In this document: positions 1-5,857 of the stretch, in pieces
Position numbering within the stretch: the stretch's first letter is position 1
Layout of the letters: every line of letters begins with the position of its first letter
DNA from: Kiritimatiellia bacterium
GTDB taxonomy: Bacteria > Verrucomicrobiota > Kiritimatiellia > RFP12 > UBA1067
DNA length: 6,054 bases
Direction: 5' to 3'
Assembly (NCBI GenBank): GCA_016302985.1
Contig: JAEDMN010000197.1
Coordinates: 1 to 6,054, forward strand
The notes under the pieces: model-generated
Seen by the model: the letters and a program-made list of their open reading frames with translations, nothing else
The model's database searches: none
Told to the model about the DNA's origin: nothing
Program-made: the position numbers and the translations under genes

Positions 1-173
1 TTGCGCGCCCGCGCTGAAGGACTGCCGCGTGCAGGGTCCGAGTTCCGCCTGCCGCCCTGGTCCCCGAAGACGGTCTTCACGGTCCCGTCCGCCGGCGACG
101 CGCTGCTGCCGGACGGGAGCCAACCACTTCTCGATTTTCTTCTGACCCCGGCGGCTCGCAGGGGACTGCGACC
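1..173. other. Edge stretch, possible 3' tail of an unidentified gene
   Basis: No complete gene lies here. On the plus strand, codons between about 34 and 120 in frame 1 almost all end in G or C and encode a stretch containing FRLPPWSPKTVFTV. This loosely resembles the C-terminal beta-sandwich strand of some glycoside hydrolases, which often end in a pattern like F-x-LPP-x-S-x-T-V. Bases 2-36 look more coding-like in frame 2, so any real gene would need a frameshift near base 36. The plus frame runs on to a stop at 193-195, overlapping the end of the ATPase gene tail to tail. The minus strand also has an open, G/C-ending frame over the same bases, so coding direction cannot be settled. No family assignment is offered. 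Confidence 0.25.
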
Positions 174-2126
174 CTACCGGAACTTCCGGTCGTAGAGAAG
201 GGCGCCGTTCAGCACGACGAGCACGGACCCGACGTTGTGCACGAGCGCGCCCGTGACGGGGCCGAGCAGGCCGAGCATCGAGCAGACGATCGCCACCGCG
301 TTGATCGTCATCGAGATCGAGATATTGACCTTGATGAGGCGGACGCAGGCGGCGGAGAGCCGCTTGAGGTAGGCGATCTTCGAAAGGTCGTCGCCGACGA
401 GCGCGATGTCCGCCGCCTCGACCGCGATGTCGCTGCCCGCCCCGCCCATGGCGATGCCCACGTGCGCCGTCTTCAGGGCGACGGCGTCGTTCACGCCGTC
501 CCCGACCATGCAGCAGCGCGCCCCCCGGCCCTGGAGCTCCTCGACCGCCGTCGCCTTCGCCTCCGGGAGCAGCTCGGCCTTGACCTGGGCGAGGCCGAGC
601 TCGGAGGCGACGTGGGCCGCGGTGCGGGCGTTGTCGCCCGTGAGCAGGCAGGTCGAAAGGCCCGACGCCGCGAGGTCCGCGAGCGCGTCCTTCGCCGTGG
701 GACGAACGGTGTCCGCCAGCGCGACGAAACCGCGCATCCGGCCGTCCACGCCCACGAGCACAACGGCCTTGCCTTCGCCGCGGAGGCGCGCGACCGCGTC
801 CGCGAGGGCGGAATCCGCGGCGACGCCGTTCTCCGCCAGCCAGGCCTCCGTGCCGCAGCAGACGACATGTCTGTCCACGACGCCGCGCACGCCCCGTCCC
901 GGCCGGGACGCGAAGTCCGTGGCGGGCGCGACCGCGCCGGCCTTCTCGCAGATGGCCCGGGCCAGCGGATGTTCGCTGGCCGCTTCCACCGCGGCGGCGA
1001 GGCGCAGCACGGCGTCGTCCGTCGCCGCGGCGACCGAAAGGACGCCCGTCGTGAGCGTGCCCGTCTTGTCGAAGCAGACCGTGTCGACGGCGCCCATGCG
1101 CTCGAGCGCCTCGCCGGACTTCACGATGACGCCGTACTTCGTGGCCTGGCCGATGGCGGCCATGATCGAGGTCGGGGTGGCCAGGGCGAGCGCGCAGGGG
1201 CAGAAGACGACGAGGATCGTCACGCCGCGCACGAGCGCGGTCTGCACGTCTCCGAGCGCCAGCCAGCAGACGCCGAAGGTGAGCAGGGCGAGTCCGAGCG
1301 AGACGGGCACGAGGATGGCGGCCCACTTGTCCGCGATGCGCTGCATCGGCGCCTTGCGGTGCTCCGCCTCCTTTACCAGGCGCACGAGCTTCTGGAGGGA
1401 CGAATCGTCGCCGACCTTCGTGGCCGTGACCGTGAGCGCGCCGTAGCGGTTCACGGTGCCCGAGTAGACGGGATCGCCCACGGTCTTGTCGACGGGGAGG
1501 GATTCGCCCGTCAGGGTGCTCTGGTCGACGCTGGAGGAGCCTTCGAAGACCGTCCCGTCCACGGGAATCGTCTCGCCGGGCTTGACGAGCACGCCGTCCC
1601 CGACCTTGAGGTCCGCGACCGGGACGTCCCGGAAGAGCTCGCCGCGGGCGCGGCACTTCGGACAGGTCACGACGCGGTGCGCGACGACCGGCACGAGGTT
1701 CACGAGCGCGCGGAGGCCCTGCTTCGCGCGGCCGACCGTCCAGTCCTCCAGCTTCTCGCCGACCGCCATGATGAACGCGACCTCGCCGGCGGCGAAGTAC
1801 TGCCCGATGCACAGGCAGGCGGCCATCGCGGACGTGATCAGCAGGCTCGAGCGGATCCGGCGCTCCAGGAACAGCGACCGGCAGGCGCCGACGAGCAGGG
1901 GGAGGCCGCAGAGCGCGACGGAGACGAGCGCCCAGTCGAAGTGGACGCCCTGCGCGCCCTGATGCGCGCACCCGCCGCCGAGCGTGAAGCTCGCGACGAG
2001 GGACGCGCCCGCCAGCGCGAGCGCCGGCAGGGAAGCGCAGATTCCGAGGATCCGTCCGAGAAGGGGGCGCTTCGAGCCCGTCCCGGCCTCATTCGCGCTG
2101 CTGCATCCGCCACCGCAACAACCCAT
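174..2126 (-). CDS. P1B-type heavy-metal-exporting ATPase
   Basis: A 650-residue inner-membrane ATPase that should pump a thiophilic transition metal out of the cytoplasm. The core is complete: actuator-domain TGES (206-209), the CPC metal-site motif in the membrane (309-311), the phosphorylation motif DKTGTLT with D353, the P1B-specific SEHPLA (His386) in the nucleotide domain, TGDN (496-499) and the hinge GDGVND (542-547). About eight membrane segments are visible: near 25-50, 62-82, 92-108, 109-125, 268-291, 299-320, 602-622 and 624-643. There is no N-terminal HMA domain (GMTCxxC). Instead the protein begins MGCCGGGCSS, and a CPKC pair sits at 155-158 just before the actuator domain. The last helix carries HNVGS (630-634), unlike the M-x-x-S-S of CopA or D-x-G of ZntA, so the metal cannot be assigned with confidence; copper, zinc/cadmium or another divalent ion is possible. 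The start is supported by AGGAG at 2138-2134, seven bases upstream. It lies 92 bases downstream of the CsoR-like gene, most likely in one operon. Confidence 0.95.
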   Translation of the reverse strand: MGCCGGGCSSANEAGTGSKRPLLGRILGICASLPALALAGASLVASFTLGGGCAHQGAQGVHFDWALVSVALCGLPLLVGACRSLFLERRIRSSLLITSAMAACLCIGQYFAAGEVAFIMAVGEKLEDWTVGRAKQGLRALVNLVPVVAHRVVTCPKCRARGELFRDVPVADLKVGDGVLVKPGETIPVDGTVFEGSSSVDQSTLTGESLPVDKTVGDPVYSGTVNRYGALTVTATKVGDDSSLQKLVRLVKEAEHRKAPMQRIADKWAAILVPVSLGLALLTFGVCWLALGDVQTALVRGVTILVVFCPCALALATPTSIMAAIGQATKYGVIVKSGEALERMGAVDTVCFDKTGTLTTGVLSVAAATDDAVLRLAAAVEAASEHPLARAICEKAGAVAPATDFASRPGRGVRGVVDRHVVCCGTEAWLAENGVAADSALADAVARLRGEGKAVVLVGVDGRMRGFVALADTVRPTAKDALADLAASGLSTCLLTGDNARTAAHVASELGLAQVKAELLPEAKATAVEELQGRGARCCMVGDGVNDAVALKTAHVGIAMGGAGSDIAVEAADIALVGDDLSKIAYLKRLSAACVRLIKVNISISMTINAVAIVCSMLGLLGPVTGALVHNVGSVLVVLNGALLYDRKFR

Positions 2127-2133
2127 TGTTCAA

Positions 2134-2138
2134 CTCCT
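2134..2138 (-). promoter_or_regulatory. Ribosome binding site of the metal ATPase gene
   Basis: The minus strand reads AGGAG, then seven bases, then ATG at 2126-2124. It is preceded by a purine-rich run of mostly A and G. This is the clearest Shine-Dalgarno site in the operon and fixes the ATPase start. Confidence 0.8.
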
Positions 2139-2153
2139 GCTTTTCTTCTTTTC

Positions 2154-2174
2154 GCGCGCCGGGGGCCGGCGCGC
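2154..2174 (-). other. GC-rich intercistronic hairpin between csoR-like and ATPase genes
   Basis: GCGCGCCGG (2154-2162) and CCGGCGCGC (2166-2174) form a perfect nine-base-pair stem with a three-base loop. It lies in the 92-base gap between the repressor and ATPase genes. In the direction of transcription it is followed by a purine-rich run (GAAAAGAAGAAAAG), not a U-tract, so it is not a canonical intrinsic terminator for this operon. It could moderate read-through, mark an RNA processing point or stabilise the ATPase message; this role is inference. Confidence 0.6.
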
Positions 2175-2218
2175 AACCCAGCAACACCCCGTTCGAGCGC
2201 TTAAACAGCTGAACCCCG

Positions 2219-2497
2219 TCAGGCCATCTTCGAGAAGTTCTCGAGCGCCTCGGCGAAGGACTCGATGGTCTCGTCGGCGTTGCCGCTTTCGATGCCATCG
2301 CGCACGCAGTGGCGCAGGTGGTTCTCGAGCACCATGAGCGAGATCTTGTGCAGCGCCCCGTTCACGGCGTTGAATTGCACGAGGATGTCCTCGCAGGGGG
2401 TGTCGCCCTCCAGCATCTTGCTGATGCCGTTGAGCTGTCCGATAAGCTTCTTCAGCCGTAGCTGAAGCACGGTCACGTCTTCCTTCTGTCTTGCCAT
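2219..2497 (-). CDS. csoR: CsoR/FrmR-family metal-sensing transcriptional repressor
   Basis: A 92-residue all-helical repressor of the CsoR/RcnR/FrmR (DUF156) family, which binds operator DNA as an apo-tetramer and releases it when metal binds. Helix 1 has RLKKLIGQLNGI (14-25), the usual R-L-x-x-x-x-G-Q DNA-contact face. The sensing residues are Cys35 (in DTPCEDIL), His60 and Cys64 (in NHLRHC), matching the C-H-C copper ligands of mycobacterial CsoR in spacing and nearly in number. The residue before the first Cys is Pro, where the Mycobacterium tuberculosis protein has Tyr, so a metal other than Cu(I) is not excluded. Two in-frame ATGs at 2512 and 2509 would give 97 or 96 residues. I prefer 2497 because the best -10 element overlaps the earlier ATGs, although AGGGG at 2523-2519 could serve as a Shine-Dalgarno for them. 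It heads the operon with the ATPase and probably autoregulates through the adjoining operator. Confidence 0.92.
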   Translation of the reverse strand: MARQKEDVTVLQLRLKKLIGQLNGISKMLEGDTPCEDILVQFNAVNGALHKISLMVLENHLRHCVRDGIESGNADETIESFAEALENFSKMA

Positions 2498-2507
2498 CAC
2501 GCGGTTC

Positions 2508-2536
2508 ATCATACCATACCCCTGTAGGGTATTCAA
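2508..2536 (-). promoter_or_regulatory. Sigma70-like promoter of the csoR-ATPase operon
   Basis: On the minus strand, TTGAAT (2536-2531) and TATGAT (2513-2508) are separated by exactly 17 bases. The -10 matches TATAAT at five of six positions and the -35 matches TTGACA at four of six. The CsoR-type operator fills most of the spacer, the standard arrangement for repression by blocking RNA polymerase. Transcription would start near 2500, leaving almost no leader before the ATG at 2497. Confidence 0.6.
2516..2532. promoter_or_regulatory. CsoR-type operator
   Basis: ATACCCCTGTAGGGTAT is an inverted repeat with six-base arms (ATACCC/GGGTAT) around a five-base centre. CsoR-family copper operators are known for this T-A-C-C-C ... 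G-G-G-T-A form, as at Bacillus copZA. It lies immediately upstream of the CsoR-like gene and between its -35 and -10 elements. Binding would silence the repressor and the ATPase until metal is present. Confidence 0.75.
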
Positions 2537-2549
2537 GTACTTTACTTGA
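2533..2549. repeat. Second perfect 17-bp palindrome in the divergent promoter region
   Basis: TCAAGTA (2533-2539), CTT, then TACTTGA (2543-2549) form a perfect inverted repeat with seven-base arms. It abuts the CsoR-type operator with no gap. Each arm contains TTGA on one strand, overlapping the -35 elements of both divergent promoters. It could be a site for a second regulator, or a by-product of two facing -35 boxes. Confidence 0.55.
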
Positions 2550-2575
2550 CGGATTGCGGCACGCGATGGTAGACT
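2546..2575 (+). promoter_or_regulatory. Predicted promoter of the AGCS symporter gene
   Basis: TTGACG (2546-2551) matches the -35 consensus at five of six positions. After an 18-base spacer comes TAGACT (2570-2575), which matches the -10 at four of six. Transcription would start near 2582, giving a leader of roughly 88 bases before the symporter start. The leader has no clear Shine-Dalgarno. The -35 overlaps the second palindrome and lies 14 bases from the CsoR-type operator. Confidence 0.45.
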
Positions 2576-2669
2576 GCGCGAACGCATGAAACACAACAGA
2601 TGAGGTGCGAACCGAAAACTTTCCTTAACCGCATCCACTTCTGTCCTTCTATTCATCCACTACATAAGA

Positions 2670-4160
2670 ATGCATACCATGATGGATTCGATCAACGCGC
2701 TCATCGACACGGTCAACGGCTACCTCTACGGCTACGTTCTCATCGCGCTGCTGGTGCTCGGCGGCCTCTATTTCACGGCCCGGCTCCAGTTCCTGCCGAC
2801 GGCCCTGCTGAAGGAGGCCGTGCTCTCGCTCAGCGAGAAGAAGAAGAAGGACCACCAGGCGCTGTCGTCCTTCCAGGCCCTGATGGTCTCGACCGCGTCG
2901 CGCGTCGGGTCGGGCAACATCATCGGCGTGGCCGCGGCCGTGCTCGCGGGCGGTCCCGGCGCGGTGTTCTGGATGTGGCTCATCGCGGTCTTCGGCAGCG
3001 CGTCGGCGTTCGTCGAGAGCACGCTCGCGCAGATCTACAAGTGCCGGGACGCGAACGGCGCGTTCTACGGCGGCCCGGCCTACACGATCCGCAAGGCGTT
3101 CCGCGCGCCGGTCTTCGGCGGCGTCTTCGCCGGCTTCGTCATCCTCCTGTACATGGGCGGCTTCAACGCGCTGGCGTCCTTCAACACGACGGACTTCATC
3201 TGCAACTACATGCAGGGCGTCCCGCACGCGTCCGTCTACGTCGGCCTCGCGCTCGCGGCGCTCGCGGGCCTCGTGATCATGGGCGGCGGCCGCCTCATCT
3301 CCCGCGTCACGCAGTTCCTCGTGCCGGTCATGGCGGTCGGCTACATCGTGCTGGCGCTGGCGGTCATGGTACTGCACGTCCGCGACCTCCCGCACGTCGT
3401 CGCGGGCATCCTCGCACAGGCCTTCGACGTGAAGTCGGCCTTCGGCGGCTTCCTGGGGGCGGCGATCATGAACGGTATCAAGCGCGGGCTCTACTCGAAC
3501 GAGGCCGGCGTGGGCTCGGCGCCGAACGCGGCCGCGTCCGCCCACGTGTCCCACCCGGTGAAGCAGGGCCTCGCGCAGCTGCTCTCCGTCTTCATCGACA
3601 CGATCCTGATCTGCTCCGCGACGGCGTTCATCCTGCTCTGCTCGGGCGTCGACGCGGGGGCGTACAAGGCGGGCGCGGACAACACGCGCTTCCTCCAGGA
3701 CTGCATGAGCGCCTCCTTCGGGGCGGGCGGGGGCGTGCTGCTCACCTGCGCGCTCGTCGTCTTCGCCTACACGACGCTCGTCGGCAACTACTTCTACGCC
3801 GAGCAGAGCGTGAAGTACTTCTATGCGGACGCCAACAAGAACAAGGCGTTCATGACGGGCTACCGGATCGTCGCAGTGCTCGTGATCTTCGCCGGCTCGC
3901 AGTTCAAGGCCGCCTTCGCCTGGAACATCTCCGACGTGATCATGGGCGTCATGGCGCTGATCAACATCCCCGTCTGCGTGATCCTCGGGAAGAAGGCCTA
4001 CGTCGCGCTCTGGGACTACATGATCCAGCGCAACCAGGGGCGCAACCCCGTCTTCCATCCGGAGAAGCTGTACGGTTCGGCCGAGGGCATGGAATGCTGG
4101 ACCGAGGCCCACGCGCCGGCGCGTCCCGCGCCCGTCGTCCCCGCCGCCGCCACGAAGTAG
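2670..4160 (+). CDS. AGCS-family alanine/glycine:cation symporter
   Basis: A 496-residue polytopic inner-membrane protein that should import small neutral amino acids such as alanine or glycine with Na+ (or H+). The family signatures are present in order: VGSGNIIGVAAA (79-90), GGPGAVFWMW (94-103), GGPAYTI (134-140), the highly conserved RGLYSNEAGVGSAPNAAASA (272-291), and YFYAEQ (374-379). About ten hydrophobic segments are visible, the first at 20-36. Length is normal for the family. The basic run EKKKKDHQ (56-63) sits in an early loop. The C-terminal tail (about 478-496) is rich in Ala and Pro. Start choice is uncertain: ATG at 2670, 2679 or 2682 are all in frame and none has a convincing Shine-Dalgarno. 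It diverges from the metal operon and is followed after 21 bases by the RsmI-like gene, probably on the same transcript. Substrate is inferred from the family only. Confidence 0.95.
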   Translation: MHTMMDSINALIDTVNGYLYGYVLIALLVLGGLYFTARLQFLPTALLKEAVLSLSEKKKKDHQALSSFQALMVSTASRVGSGNIIGVAAAVLAGGPGAVFWMWLIAVFGSASAFVESTLAQIYKCRDANGAFYGGPAYTIRKAFRAPVFGGVFAGFVILLYMGGFNALASFNTTDFICNYMQGVPHASVYVGLALAALAGLVIMGGGRLISRVTQFLVPVMAVGYIVLALAVMVLHVRDLPHVVAGILAQAFDVKSAFGGFLGAAIMNGIKRGLYSNEAGVGSAPNAAASAHVSHPVKQGLAQLLSVFIDTILICSATAFILLCSGVDAGAYKAGADNTRFLQDCMSASFGAGGGVLLTCALVVFAYTTLVGNYFYAEQSVKYFYADANKNKAFMTGYRIVAVLVIFAGSQFKAAFAWNISDVIMGVMALINIPVCVILGKKAYVALWDYMIQRNQGRNPVFHPEKLYGSAEGMECWTEAHAPARPAPVVPAAATK

Positions 4161-4168
4161 TCAATTCT

Positions 4169-4173
4169 GGGAG
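4169..4173 (+). promoter_or_regulatory. Ribosome binding site of the rsmI-like gene
   Basis: GGGAG lies eight bases before ATG 4182, within the 21-base gap after the symporter stop codon. It supports this start and suggests the two genes share a message. Confidence 0.6.
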
Positions 4174-4181
4174 TCTGCGAC

Positions 4182-4877
4182 ATGCTGCACGTCATCGCCA
4201 CGCCGATCGGGAACCTCGGGGACCTCTCCCCGCGCGGGCTCGAGGCCTTCAAAACCGCCACCCTCATCGCCTGCGAGGACACGCGCCGTACCTGGCAGCT
4301 GCTCACGCACTTCGGCATCCCGCGCCCCGAGATGGTCTCGTACCGCCAGGGCAACGAGGAGCGCCTCACGGCTCGGATCGTCGAGGCCGTGAAGGGCGGC
4401 GCCGAGGTCGCGCTCTGCTCGGACGGCGGATACCCCGGCATCTCGGACCCCGGCTACCGGCTCATCCGCACCTGCGCGCAGGAGGGCGTGCCCTACGACG
4501 TGATCCCCGGCGCGAGCGCGGTCAACGTCGCGCTGCTCATGAGCGGGCTCTCGACCTCCTCCTTCACGTTCCGCGGCTTCCCGCCGCGCGGACCCGGCGC
4601 GCTGCGCAACTGGTTCAGTGAAGACAAGGACAAGGAGCACACGCTCATCTGCTACGAGTCCCCGTTCCGCATCGCGGCGACGCTCGAGGCGGCGCTGGAC
4701 GCCCTCGGGGACCGCGAGGCCGCAGTCTGCATCGAGCTCACCAAGCTGCACGAGCGCGTCTCGCGCGGCTACCTTTCGGACCTCGTCGCGGAGTACCGCG
4801 ACGCGAAGGTGAAGGGCGAGGTCGCGCTCGTCATTGCGGGGAGCAACCCGAAGTTCCTGCGCCCAGCCGGCGCGTGA
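4182..4877 (+). CDS. rsmI: RsmI-like 16S rRNA (cytidine-1402-2'-O)-methyltransferase
   Basis: A 231-residue tetrapyrrole-methylase-fold enzyme. RsmI uses S-adenosylmethionine to methylate the 2'-O of C1402 in the decoding centre of 16S rRNA, tuning start-codon choice and accuracy. Visible family motifs are ATPIGNLGDLSPRGLEAF (6-23), CEDTRRT (31-37), SDGGYPGISDPGYR (80-93), PGASAV (109-114), RGFPPRG (131-137), ESPFRI (159-164), ELTKLHERVSRG (185-196) and KGEVALVI (211-218). Two things are unusual. The signature normally read as SDAGTP is SDGGYP here. The protein also ends soon after the KGE-x-x-L-V-I strand, lacking the C-terminal extension of the roughly 286-residue Escherichia coli enzyme. 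Both may be normal in this lineage. Most codons end in G or C, like its neighbours upstream. A related tetrapyrrole methylase with another substrate is a less likely alternative. Confidence 0.9.
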   Translation: MLHVIATPIGNLGDLSPRGLEAFKTATLIACEDTRRTWQLLTHFGIPRPEMVSYRQGNEERLTARIVEAVKGGAEVALCSDGGYPGISDPGYRLIRTCAQEGVPYDVIPGASAVNVALLMSGLSTSSFTFRGFPPRGPGALRNWFSEDKDKEHTLICYESPFRIAATLEAALDALGDREAAVCIELTKLHERVSRGYLSDLVAEYRDAKVKGEVALVIAGSNPKFLRPAGA

Positions 4878-4907
4878 ACGGTTTGCTGATTACGGGCGTG
4901 GGACTGA

Positions 4908-5081
4908 GGAGGGAATGACAGGGGGCTGAGGGAACTTCTTACCGTCGCCGCGCTGCTGGCGTCCGCCTGCGGACTCTGCGCCGGCATCACGTGGGAGACG
5001 CCGATGCTGGAGAAGGGGCTTGTCGTCCGAACCGACCCCGAGCACCCGAACGCGCCGCATCAGGAATATGAACGGACATGA
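4908..5081 (+). pseudogene. Truncated or frameshifted start of a secreted protein
   Basis: From 4926 the frame reads LRELLTVAALLASACGLCAG, a typical signal-peptide core with small residues at the cleavage region. Then comes ITWETPMLEKGLVV and a stop at 5079-5081, about 51 codons in all. The frame is open from 4908 but has no ATG, GTG or TTG. An ATG at 4915, directly after AGGAGG, is one frame away and reaches a stop at 4927-4929. One extra base in the G-run at 4921-4925 would join it to the signal peptide (MTGGLREL...). The coding-like, GC-rich part ends near 5060, so the mature domain seems to be missing. The I-T-W-E-x-P start faintly recalls DUF1573-type secreted proteins, but this is too short to assign. 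A CTG start is also possible. Confidence 0.4.
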
Positions 5082-5114
5082 TCAACTGTATCGATGAAAC
5101 TGTGTCAATAGGCG

Positions 5115-5765
5115 ATGAACAATAAGGCCAACATTCGAAGACTGATAGCATGGGGGACTCTTGCGGGGTTGCTCGTATGGGGTGTCGCCGATGTGAGCAT
5201 CAGAATCGCCTCGTCGGGTCGGCTGTATGACAAGACGACGATGGAGCAGATTCCGGATGCGCGGGCAGCCGTGGTGCTGGGGTGTGCTCGGATTCTTAAA
5301 GACGGGAGCCGCAATCAGTTCTACGGGTATCGCATTCGAGCAGCGGCAGAATTGTACAAGGCGGGGAAGGTCAAGGCGATTATTGTCAGTGGCGATAATC
5401 ATGTGAAAGGGTATGACGAGCCAAGTGATATGAAGGAGGACTTGGTTTCGGCCGGCATTCCGGCGGAGAAGATCGTGTGCGATTACGCCGGGTTCCGAAC
5501 GCTCGATTCGGTTGTCCGTGCTAGGAAAGTGTTCGGCGCGGAGAAATTCATCGTCATCTCGCAGCCATTTCACGTTCGTCGTGCGCTGTTCTTGGCTTGG
5601 GGCTTTGGATGCGATGCCTCTGGTTACGCTGCGGAAGACGTGCGCGGCATCAATTCCGTCATGACACTTCTTCGCGAACAGCTCGCAAAGATCGCGGCGT
5701 TGATGGATGTCGTGATTCGTCGCCAGCCGAAGTTTCTTGGGGAGAGAGAACAACTGCCAGAATAG
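5115..5765 (+). CDS. sanA: SanA/YdcF-like (DUF218) membrane-anchored envelope protein
   Basis: A 216-residue protein with one N-terminal membrane segment (about 8-25) and a DUF218 domain expected in the periplasm. SanA in enterobacteria affects envelope permeability and vancomycin exclusion at high temperature; its biochemical activity is not established. Matching motifs are VVLGCARILKDG (53-64), RNQFYGYRIRAAAELYKAGK (66-85), the SGDN loop (92-95), DEPSDM (101-106), DYAGFRTLDSVVRARKVF (123-140), ISQPFHVRRALFLA (148-161) and the C-terminal RRQPKFLG (202-209). Length is close to that of E. coli SanA. Codon use differs sharply from upstream genes: 13 of the first 36 codons end in A or T, against 2 of 36 in the rsmI-like gene, suggesting acquisition from elsewhere. 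The ATG at 5115 has only a weak AGG two bases upstream. No partner gene is visible; it appears to stand alone. Confidence 0.9.
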   Translation: MNNKANIRRLIAWGTLAGLLVWGVADVSIRIASSGRLYDKTTMEQIPDARAAVVLGCARILKDGSRNQFYGYRIRAAAELYKAGKVKAIIVSGDNHVKGYDEPSDMKEDLVSAGIPAEKIVCDYAGFRTLDSVVRARKVFGAEKFIVISQPFHVRRALFLAWGFGCDASGYAAEDVRGINSVMTLLREQLAKIAALMDVVIRRQPKFLGEREQLPE

Positions 5766-5793
5766 TGTGGGTTAGCGGCAAGATAGGGGGTGG

Positions 5794-5857
5794 CCCTTTC
5801 TCCTTTTCTCCTTCCGCTTCCTCTCCCTGTCCTTCCGTTTCCTCTCCTCCTCTCGCC
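5794..5857 (+). repeat. A-free pyrimidine-rich tract with 21-base periodic repeat
   Basis: Sixty-four bases contain no A and only four G (5816, 5829, 5837, 5855). Within it an 18-base unit, TCCTTCCGCTTCCTCTCC (5809-5826), recurs at 5830-5847 with one C-to-T change, giving a 21-base period. It begins about 28 bases after the sanA stop. The mRNA from sanA would be pyrimidine-rich here. Such tracts can form triplex DNA or unstructured RNA (for example, entry sites for Rho), but no function can be read directly. Confidence 0.7.

Noticed and set aside
237..2204. Long plus-strand open frame opposite the ATPase gene
   Set aside because: Its translation is Arg/Ala/Asp-rich low-complexity sequence typical of the antisense of a GC-rich gene. 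The minus strand encodes a complete P-type ATPase.
2586..2603. Five-codon upstream reading frame (MKHNR) in the symporter leader
   Set aside because: It has no ribosome site and no sign of attenuator structure; very short frames like this are expected by chance.
2219..2656. Extended 145-residue version of the CsoR-like protein
   Set aside because: The extra N-terminal residues would be encoded by the operator and both divergent promoters and do not match the family, whose members start just before helix 1.
2649..4112. Long minus-strand open frame opposite the symporter
   Set aside because: It is an antisense shadow rich in Arg, Asp, Glu and Val; the opposite strand carries all the AGCS motifs.
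2600..4621. Long plus-strand open frame overlapping the symporter and rsmI-like genes in another frame
   Set aside because: Its translation is Arg- and His-rich without domains, and it spans two well-recognised genes in a different frame.
5078..5125. Fifteen-codon frame (MINCIDETVSIGDEQ) overlapping the sanA start
   Set aside because: It begins in an ATGA overlap with the preceding stop, but is short, unrecognised and lies at the composition boundary; most likely chance.
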